Assembly (NCBI RefSeq): GCF_907164915.1 | Contig: NC_061869.1 | Coordinates: forward strand, 26,653,616-26,717,615 | DNA from: Impatiens glandulifera | Taxonomy: Eukaryota; Streptophyta; Magnoliopsida; Ericales; Balsaminaceae | Direction: 5' to 3' | DNA length: 64,000 nucleotides | Shown here: one piece after another, positions 56,709 to 64,000 of the stretch | Layout of the letters: the number at the start of each line of letters is the position of its first letter | How positions within the stretch are numbered: position 1 is the first letter of the stretch | Translations under genes and position numbers: made by a program | The notes under the pieces: model-generated | Seen by the model: only the letters and a program-made list of their open reading frames with translations | What the model was told of the DNA's origin: nothing | Database searches by the model: none

Positions 56709-57397
56709 TTAGATCTTAAGAGCAAAAACTACCGCTGCCAGTTCTAAGTCATGGGTGGGATAATTCCTTTCATGAATCTTCAGTTGCCTTGAATCATATG
56801 CCACTACATTCCCATTTTTCATAAGAACAACTCCTAGTCCACTCTTTAATGCATTTGTGCAAACCACAAAGTTGCGTACTCCTGATGGAATGGTAAGCAC
56901 TAAAGCAGAAATCAGGCACCGCTATAACTCATTAAAACTTGTCTCGCATTGATCAGAACACACGAATTTCAAATTCTTGCGCGTTAGAGTTATAAGAGGT
57001 AGTGCTATCTTAGAGAAACCCTTGATGAACCTCCTATAATAGCCTTCTAATCCAAGAAAGCTCCTCACCTCAGTCATGCTCTTTGGCGTCGCCCACTCCT
57101 TAACTGTTTCCACCTTTGATGATCAACTTCTATCCCCTTTGCTGAGATGATATGTCCCAAGAAAGCAATCTGTGTGAGCCAGAAATCACACTTACTTAGC
57201 TTTGCAAACAACTGATTTTCTTTTAAAACTTTCAAAATTACAGCCAAGTTTTGCTTATGCTCTTCCTCCGAACGTGAATAGATTAATATATCATCTAAGA
57301 AAACCACCACAAACTTATCCAAATACGAATGAATTACACTATGCATCAGCTCCATAAATACAGTTGGTGTATTGGTTAGTCCAAACGGCTGAACCAA
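56709..57397 (-). pseudogene. chromovirus RT C-terminal half and RNase H
   Basis: 57397-57074 carries RT motifs QPFGLTN and FLDDILIYS (catalytic DD intact), then FLGHIIS. 57113-56922 continues with [20 protein letters not shown]. 56900-56709 starts the RNase H domain ([35 protein letters not shown]). The normal Asp of the first RNase H motif appears as Asn (CTNA rather than the usual DA). Frameshifts separate the pieces. Confidence 0.85.
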
Positions 57398-57510
57398 AAC
57401 TCATAATTTCTATAGCGGGTTCGGAATGTTGTTATCTTTATATCCTCTTCCTTGATTCATAACTAATGATAACAAGATCGCAGACCAATTTTGGAAAACA
57501 CCGAAGCACC

Positions 57511-58361
57511 TTAAAGTTGATCAAACAGGTCATCAATTATGGGCAATGAATACTTATTTTGAATTGTCACCTTGTTCAACTCCCTATAATCAATACACAA
57601 CCTCTTGGATCCATCTTTCTTATTCACAAGAAGGACTGGTGCACCCCATGAAGACACACTTGGACGGATAAAGCCTTTGTCCAGATAATCTTGCAGTTGA
57701 TCTTTTAGCTCCTTCATTTCTGTAGGTGCTAAACGATAATGTGCTTTTGAAATTGGCAGTGTCCCTGTCTTCAGCGTTATAGAGAACTCCACATCACGCT
57801 TTGGCGGCAAACTTGAAATATCATCAGGGAATACACTAGGGTAATCCCTTAATACTTCAATATCTTCTAACTTGAGTTTCTGCCCAACTATCTTAGCATA
57901 ATTATTAGACATCACCCTGATGGTTCCTTTCAAAAACAGTTGCTGCCCTTTAAATGCAGGAATCGCAAGAAACTGAAAGGTTTTACCATTCTGATCTGTT
58001 AGCACCACTGTCTTCTTATTACAATCAACTCGCGCCTCATGACGAAATAGCCAATCCATACCTAGGATCACATCAAATCCTACCATATCTGCTACCACAA
58101 AATCTACTAACATCTTGTGGTTCTGATTATAAACTGGGAAGGCTTTATAATCTTATTAGAATTTAGGTGAGAGCCTGAAGCAAGTGATATGCTATATGCC
58201 ATCATAGATTCTTCAGGTTTTAAACCAGATTTTTGAACAAAATATGCCGAAATAAAGGAATGAGTTGCTCCAGTATCTATCAAAGGGTTGGCTAAAATAT
58301 TTGCTATTAGAAGATTACCCGTGATGATCATGGTCTTAGGGTCGACCTCCTCACTTGTCAT
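57511..58361 (-). pseudogene. chromovirus protease and RT N-terminal half
   Basis: 58361-58107 holds the aspartic protease motif LIDTGATHSF. 58113-57511, in another frame, follows with [55 protein letters not shown] and [12 protein letters not shown]. The order and spacing match gypsy pol. The frame breaks at about 58110 and again after DDLFDQL (57511), before the QPFGLTN block. Confidence 0.87.
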
Positions 58362-59141
58362 CGAAAAAAACCCTCCTTGGCTCTACCTCATTCTTCTTGG
58401 GACAGTCCCTTTGGAAGTGCCCTCGTTGCTTACATATGAAACAAGCATTGTACCCTTGAAAACAGCTCCCTATATGATTCTTCCCACAGATGGAATATAA
58501 TGGAAGTGGAGTATTGGAAGATTTGGTTGAGGATACTGATCCAGCAGATTGAACCGTTTTTAATTTGTAAGAGTTCCTTGGCTGCTGCGAATGTTGAGCG
58601 ATAACAGTCTGGTTATAAGATGAATGGGGCAGAGTAGTTTGATTATAAGATTGATTTAAGGGCTTCTTCATTGCTGGCCCATGAAACTCTCTCCCTTGAT
58701 AGCTGGCCCTCTTGGCCTGAGCCTCCTTTAAGATATCTTGGCTGTCTTTCTCAGCCATTAGAGCTCGATTAACAGTTTCCCTCATAGAAGAAGGATTGTT
58801 AAACCTCACATCCAAATGGATTGTAACATTGAGTCCCTCTAAAAGTGATTAAACTCCATGGTAGCGTTGTCGGTAATCATTGGAGCAAAATACTTGCCTC
58901 TTTCAAACCTTTTCACATAATCTTCAATACTAGTATCCCCTTTCTTGATTTCCAGAAATTCCCGCGCTAGCTTGTTTCGAGTGCTCAAAGTAAAATATTT
59001 GCCATAGAAAACCTCTTTAATTTCCCTCCATGAGATGCTGTTAAGATCAAGTGCTACCTTAGCACCCTGCCACCAAATTCTTGCATCATCTTTCAGCATA
59101 AAAGTGGCACACCTGACCCTTTCCGCTTCTGTAATCTGCAT
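58351..59141 (-). pseudogene. chromovirus gag with zinc knuckle
   Basis: 59141-58839 is the retrotransposon-gag core (AERVRCATFMLKDDARIWWQ, then FLEIKKGDTSIEDYVKRFE). 58815-58351 is the nucleocapsid side, with a Gln/Ser-rich linker and the knuckles CGKNHIGSC-like and CFICKQRGHFQRDC (about residue 130). The two frames differ and a stop separates them. The N-terminus (59142-59570) is weakly readable. Confidence 0.85.
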
Positions 59142-59592
59142 AAACTCAAATATTGTTTCTATTGACTGTATTCACTCTTCATAAACAATAGGATCTGTGC
59201 TACCCTTGAACCAACTGGCTTAAAGGTCATGAAATACTTGTATACAGGAGCTTGACCTCCCTCCTGGTGGTTATGATTATTCCCATTAGCCTCAAGTATC
59301 ACTTTCATCTGCTCACCCTGAAGTCGATTTTAATCTTTCAAAGCCTCAATTAGCCATGTTAATAACGTTTTATGATCCTTCTCCGTTATTGCAGAAGAAG
59401 ATGAAGAAGACGGGGCTTTCGAAGCTTTCCCCATTGTCTTAGATCTAAAATCACATATATATATATATATATCCTAAGATCACATTTAATCATAGAAAAC
59501 TTACAAACATTGAGGGCGAGATCTTGCAGATGCAACTGTAGGAGTTTGAGTGTGGAAGTGCTAAGGATCGGGACCATTTCTCTGATACCAAC

Positions 59593-61195
59593 TGAAACGT
59601 CCCTACTCATATAATATACCTACTACTAAAACATATATATCTATTTAACATTGAGATCCCTAGCTGAAGCCATATACAACTTGTTCTGTTTAAAAGATAT
59701 ATTTCATATATACATGCTTCTTCATACAACTACAAGAAGCTACACAAAATAACCTATACTCCATCATACTATCATGTTTCTGTACAAGTCTTATAAACAT
59801 GCACCATTAGACAGTAAGAAAGGACCCAAAGTAGAAGACAAGTGTTTATACAAAGAGACAAGTAAATCTAGCAGCATCGGTCCCTCCTCGCACACTCTCT
59901 CCAATAGCTTGCTCCTCTCCAAGCCTCATTCCTTCAAGTGTATAAAAGCTAAGGTTTGGTACCTACACCACACACAAGAATAGTGAGTCTAATGACTCAG
60001 CAAGCAATTAAGTATTTTAAAACTTGCTGGAATGCTTTGCTTTTAAAAGGAAGTTATATGCATAAAAATATTTATCATTTAAAAAGAGATGACCAGTCAA
60101 TAAAAACTATTGGCATGTTTAGAAAATATGAGTTCGTGGGGCCTATACAGTAACATCTTGAGCCATATTTGACCCTACACCATTCAGAGTTGATCCTGAA
60201 GGTAAGGAAACTGTTTGAGTCGTATTTGGAAAGGCACAATTAGGAGTCCATCCCTAAAAGCCCTTAACCTATTTGGACCGTCTTTTAGTTGGGAAGTAGT
60301 AAATAGAGTTCATGCTAGATACTTTGGTCCCTTAAATAATTAGCCAGTACATTTGAAATCAACTGACTAAAGCTCATGCCATCCAGTCTCCTCTCGTTTC
60401 TGTCAATACTCATTTATCAATAATATGCGTCCATGTATGCATAAATCATAAGGGTTTCTGTTTTATAAAAGTATATACTTAATAAATCATAAAAACCCTA
60501 TCATTTCTGGAAAACATGATGACTCTTGTCATACTTGAGAAAACAGATTGTTTATAAACCAAATTTGTCAATAAAAACCATATTTTGCCATAGAAACATG
60601 TATTTCAAACATATATGAAAATTATGCAGAAAGTACTTGAGATACATAGCTATGTGTGGAGTAAGAGTGAGTTTAAGAAAAGAGTTGCCTTAATTTCGAA
60701 ACTGGATAAGAAGATGGTCTTGGTTAGGGTTTGCTTTTGCTTTGAAGAAAAGCTCCTAAGTTTTGCTTAAAGAGAGAGAGAGAACTAAATTTCCAAATGA
60801 ACTAAGGTATTGGGGTTAGGGTGGAATGTTATTAAGCTGCCAAGTGTTTAAATTAAATGATAAGCAAGTGAGTTTAATTAGTAACTAAAGAGGAAATTAA
60901 ATTAGGATAATACTTATCCTAATTTTCTGGCGGGTCCCCTTACATAGGTCCCTTCAACTTGTTGTTTTAGGAATAATGCCTAAGTATAAATTATAAGCCT
61001 CTTCTACATGGTTTCTTCTACATATTGTTTCACAAAATAATTGACACAACATTTTAAATCTCAGCCCCTAATAATAATAACAAGTCTATTCCTAAAGATG
61101 AGTTATAAGTGAGTACATAAGGGTGAGCATTCCAGCAATGCACCCTTGAACCTACTAGCCTTTCATAACAGAAAAAGGTGAGCTTGGGCGTAACA
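59593..61195 (-). repeat. chromovirus 5' LTR, 1603 bp
   Basis: Starts TGAAACGTCCCTAC two bases after the primer-site complement and ends GGGCGTAACA. It is complete, unlike its partner. It abuts another element's truncated LTR at 61196, suggesting the chromovirus inserted into, or recombined with, that LTR. Confidence 0.88.
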
Positions 61196-61418
61196 TCACG
61201 TCTAACTACGTATTTGTTAGACTGCACGTCTAACTACATATTTGTTAGACTGCACGTCTAACTAGCGACACATCTAATAAGCTTGTTTCAAACCAAGTCC
61301 AACTTAGCATATTTTGATGCACCTACACAAAAACAATTAGACGGCTTAGCTTCATTTTTAATCAAGTTTTACTAATACATCATTAAAATAATGTTGATCA
61401 AAATACTTTGACCTAACA
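61196..61418 (-). mobile_element. truncated 3' LTR of another LTR retrotransposon (SIRE/Maximus-like)
   Basis: On the minus strand the LTR starts TGTTAGGTCAAAGTATTTTG at 61418, immediately after a polypurine tract (AAAAGGGGGAAAT, about 61419-61431). This junction style is common in SIRE-type copia elements. Its other end was lost where the chromovirus lies. It includes a 28-bp tandem unit (CACGTCTAACTACGTATTTG..., about 61197-61270, 2.5 copies) with GTCTAAC/GTTAGAC palindromes. Confidence 0.6.
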
Positions 61419-61599
61419 ATTTCCCCCTTTTGATGATGTTAAAACTTTGCATAATTAATAAGATAAACACCCATCAAATTAAAGTAACAATGACATTTGT
61501 TCACATCTCCAATTGTAAGTACCAAAAACCAAATTCCAAAAACCATGTTCCAAAAATCAAGTTCCAAAAACCAAGTTCAGAAGCCAATAAAAATAAATT

Positions 61600-63890
61600 T
61601 AAAGACAAGAGATTATTGTCGTTCCCTTTTCACGTTTGGATCAGCAAACTCTTCACCAGTCAAGATGTTGCGAAATTGACCACCACTAGGAGTATGACCA
61701 CCTCTTCCACCACTTCCACCACCTCGGTCACCACCGCGACCTCCCCCTCTTTTGGTTGCTCTGAAACTTCCTTCATCAACGGGTTTTCTTTTTGATCTAG
61801 TTCCTTTGAAGCACCTCCTCTTAAGCTCCTGCTGCCACCTCCTCTTGAGCTTCCTTCCCCCTTTTTAACATTATCAGCATCAAGGGCAATAAGGTTTTTC
61901 TCTTTCTTAGCAGCAGCTTCAGCATTTTCCATGGTTTGAATTGATCTGGCAAAGGAATCAGCTTGTTCCATTCGTTCAACGTCAGCTCTATTCATATGAT
62001 TGGTTAACTTGACTATTTGACCTTGAACAAGATTCATTCCATCCATAACTTCCTGATGAAGATCCAGGTTAAATTCCCTTTCACAATCAAACTTTTCAGA
62101 CTGTCTTTTGAAGAAGTTCTTTTCGAATTTGGAATAGGTGTTGTTGACGATGTTGATCTCATAAGTGTTTTTCTTCATGGTTTACTCTAATTCTTTTTGA
62201 GTTGGAAGAAAAGAAGAGAATTCTTTCTTGTTTGAGCTATTACCCTTCTCAAGATTCATCATTCTGGACTGCATATCCAGCATATTCTTCTGAAGAGTTC
62301 TCATCATCTCTGCCATAGACTTTAACAGCTTTGCCACTCCAAGAGAGGTTTCTTCAGTAGATGACACTTCTTGAGAGTTGGCAGGAGCGGTTTGAATGGG
62401 ACTAACATGAGTATGAACCTTCATAGAATGCTTAAACTTTTCTTCATCTCTGAGAATATCTTCACAGACCTTAAGAATCTGTTCAGAAGGTCCTTCGAAG
62501 TGAAGAGGTAGATCAACAACCTTTTCATTGATATTCACGGCTGTTATTTCAGGAGATGATCGAGGAGATGGTGAGCCAGGAATGAAGAATTGCGATAACG
62601 TTAGACCTTGTGACGAATTATCATTGTTGTCTTGTTCCCCCTCAGCGGAAGAACTCTTATCATATTCATTTTCTTTTGAGGATTCCCCCTCAGATCGTGC
62701 TTCAATAGGCTGAATAGCTTCAGCCTCTTTCACTAGAGACTTCTTTGTTTCAAGAAAAGGGGATTCCAGCACATCTGATTCCTGTAGAACAGACGGTTGA
62801 ACAAGTTCGGAATTATTCTCTTCTTCTTCAATGATTGGAACAGGTTGAACGGGATCCTGAGTCTGATCAATACTTGGCTGATCCATAAGGCGTTTTTCTT
62901 CAATAGACACATTCCCCATTTCGATAAAGTGAGCAGCAGCTTGCTCATCTTCTGGTAAGATCAAGTTATTATCTCCAAAGAGTTGCATTGGCTCGTCTTC
63001 ATCCGAAGAATTACCAAATGGATTCACCCCTGAACAGTTAACATTGTGAACATATCTGAAGATAGTTGAGCTATAGATTTTCATGATTTGATCAAGTCTC
63101 TTGAAGGTCTTTTCTTCTGCATCAGCATTTCTTTCCATTGGATTGAAGAGCTCGACCTCTGAGATTTGCTTCTACTAGTTCTTTCCTCTTGAGAGCTTCA
63201 TAGACCTTAGAGGTTTTAGCACATTTTAGGACTTGTTTCTCCACGTAGACCAGCTTCAACCATTTTCGCTTATACCTTTTTCTTTGATAACTTGATCATA
63301 CCTATTGGACACTCTGTTCAAAACCCAGGTATCGAAGATGTTAATCTTTGCAGCAGCTTTCACATTTGCTTGATCCATCATTAGATTGACAATGCAAGTT
63401 GCTTCTGAGACTTTCTCATTGGATTCGGTTGCGATTTCCTTGCTCTTTCCAATAACCTCAACAGGTTTAGGAGTTGGCCTTGGTTCACCAATATATATGC
63501 CAGCAGCACCCCTGGTGGCTCTCATGATTTCGTGAGGAGTTAGGGGCTTGGAAAAATGCTCTAATAAAGCGTTAGATTGGACTCCTTTTCCAGTGACAAT
63601 GGACTTTTCTGGAACATTTTTAGATACCGGTGGCTCGCCATTTTGGCAGAATGGGAGCCTGTTAAGATATTACAACAACAACAAGGGTAGGAACAATACC
63701 CTGCTCTGTTTTTCCATTAACAATAGCTTTAACGGCTATAGGATTATTTGGGCGGACAGGAGACAAAGTCCTGTCAATATTTTCAACATTTGGACCAACT
63801 GGCTTAACAGTTGGCTTGGTAGTATGTTCCAACACAAGAACAAATGCATATTCAACTTGTTCCAACAAAGGAACACTAAACTTAGGCACT
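61600..63890 (-). pseudogene. non-pol ORF region upstream of the 3' LTR (extra ORF of an LTR element)
   Basis: Minus-strand frames 63889-63662, 63525-63256, 63138-62182 (318 codons) and 62178-61660 are consecutive parts of one decayed protein. The last two are in one frame, separated only by a stop at 62182-62184. Shifts lie near 63260, 63140 and 61790. The content is acidic Glu/Asp/Ser-rich (about 62450-63000), then a helical Glu/Gln/Lys region. In a shifted frame at about 61617-61790 there is a Gly/Arg-rich tail ending FADPNVKRERQ. No RT, integrase or zinc knuckle. Its place next to the polypurine tract is where SIRE-like elements carry an extra (sometimes called env-like) ORF. No membrane segment is visible, so I do not call it envelope. 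Confidence 0.6.
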
Positions 63891-64000
63891 TTGGCTAGAG
63901 TGGAAGGAGGGGTTACCTTTGAGGAAGCTTTGGATGATTTAGACGCCCTAAGCGCCTTTAACTTTTCTCCTTTTGAATCGGAAGACTTCGCCGGCTTTTT

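Larger units (their letters stand above)
53475..61195 (-). mobile_element. Ty3/gypsy chromovirus (Tekay/Del-like), left LTR truncated
   Basis: The right LTR is 59593-61195 (1603 bp: TGAAACGTCCC ... CGTAACA) and the left LTR remnant 53475-54937 is homologous to 59801-61195. The primer site complement (TCTGATACCA) is at 59581-59590, two bases from the right LTR. The polypurine tract lies by 54938. The minus-strand interior (4655 bp) holds gag, protease, RT, RNase H, integrase and a C-terminal chromodomain, which defines a chromovirus. Stops and frameshifts occur throughout. No target duplication can be tested because the left LTR lacks its outer 208 bp. Confidence 0.9.

Noticed and set aside
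61600..63890. Envelope protein of an endogenous retrovirus-like element
   Set aside because: No signal peptide, transmembrane segment or coiled-coil plus fusion layout is visible. Only the position suggests it.

Overview
The window is intergenic, transposon-dominated nuclear DNA of a flowering plant, probably a eudicot. The evidence is LTR retrotransposons primed by initiator-Met tRNA, a CACTA element with plant-type transposase genes, a plant L1 LINE, and relics of two plant gene families (chromomethylase and MLO). I see no intact host gene, no rRNA or functional tRNA gene, and no CRISPR array. I cannot name the species.

Layout. 1-1054: end of a plus-strand Ty3/gypsy element with its LTR. 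1085-8790: a decayed minus-strand chromomethylase (CMT) gene cut by two LTR elements that landed in coding exons: a 914-bp TRIM (1714-2627) and a copia element (Copia-1, 3391-8182). Both have exact 5-bp target duplications and nearly identical LTRs. 8800-9167 is a CACTA end fragment. 9.4-18.1 kb is AT-rich: a very degraded copia relic, tandem repeats, tRNA-like SINE heads and a probable 3.4-kb Helitron (14437-17802). 18153-19660 is a plus-strand MLO pseudogene. 19939-26492 is a full-length but broken minus-strand L1 LINE with a 16-bp target duplication.

26574-39930 is Copia-2, with a 1683-bp LTR containing degenerate tandem repeats. It is interrupted by a complete 8513-bp CACTA transposon (30802-39314, duplication TAA) that carries a TNP2-type transposase and a second Ptta/En/Spm-type gene. 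40389-44949 is an older copia (Copia-3). 44950-49450 is mostly unassignable, ending in a gypsy gag remnant. 50125-52726 is a large imperfect inverted repeat made of two LTR-like arms. 52733-53474 holds LTR fragments related to the Copia-2 LTR. 53475-61195 is a Ty3/gypsy chromovirus whose integrase is followed by a chromodomain. 61196-64000 is the 3' end of a further LTR element: a truncated LTR, a polypurine tract and a broken non-pol ORF region.

The elements form a nest with relative ages readable from LTR divergence: about 0.6% for the TRIM (1 of 177 sites), 1.5% for Copia-1 (5 of 344), and roughly 11% for Copia-3. Almost every element with a readable orientation lies on the minus strand. 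The most notable biological point is that a gene family that maintains CHG/CHH methylation on transposons is itself present here as a relic split by transposons.
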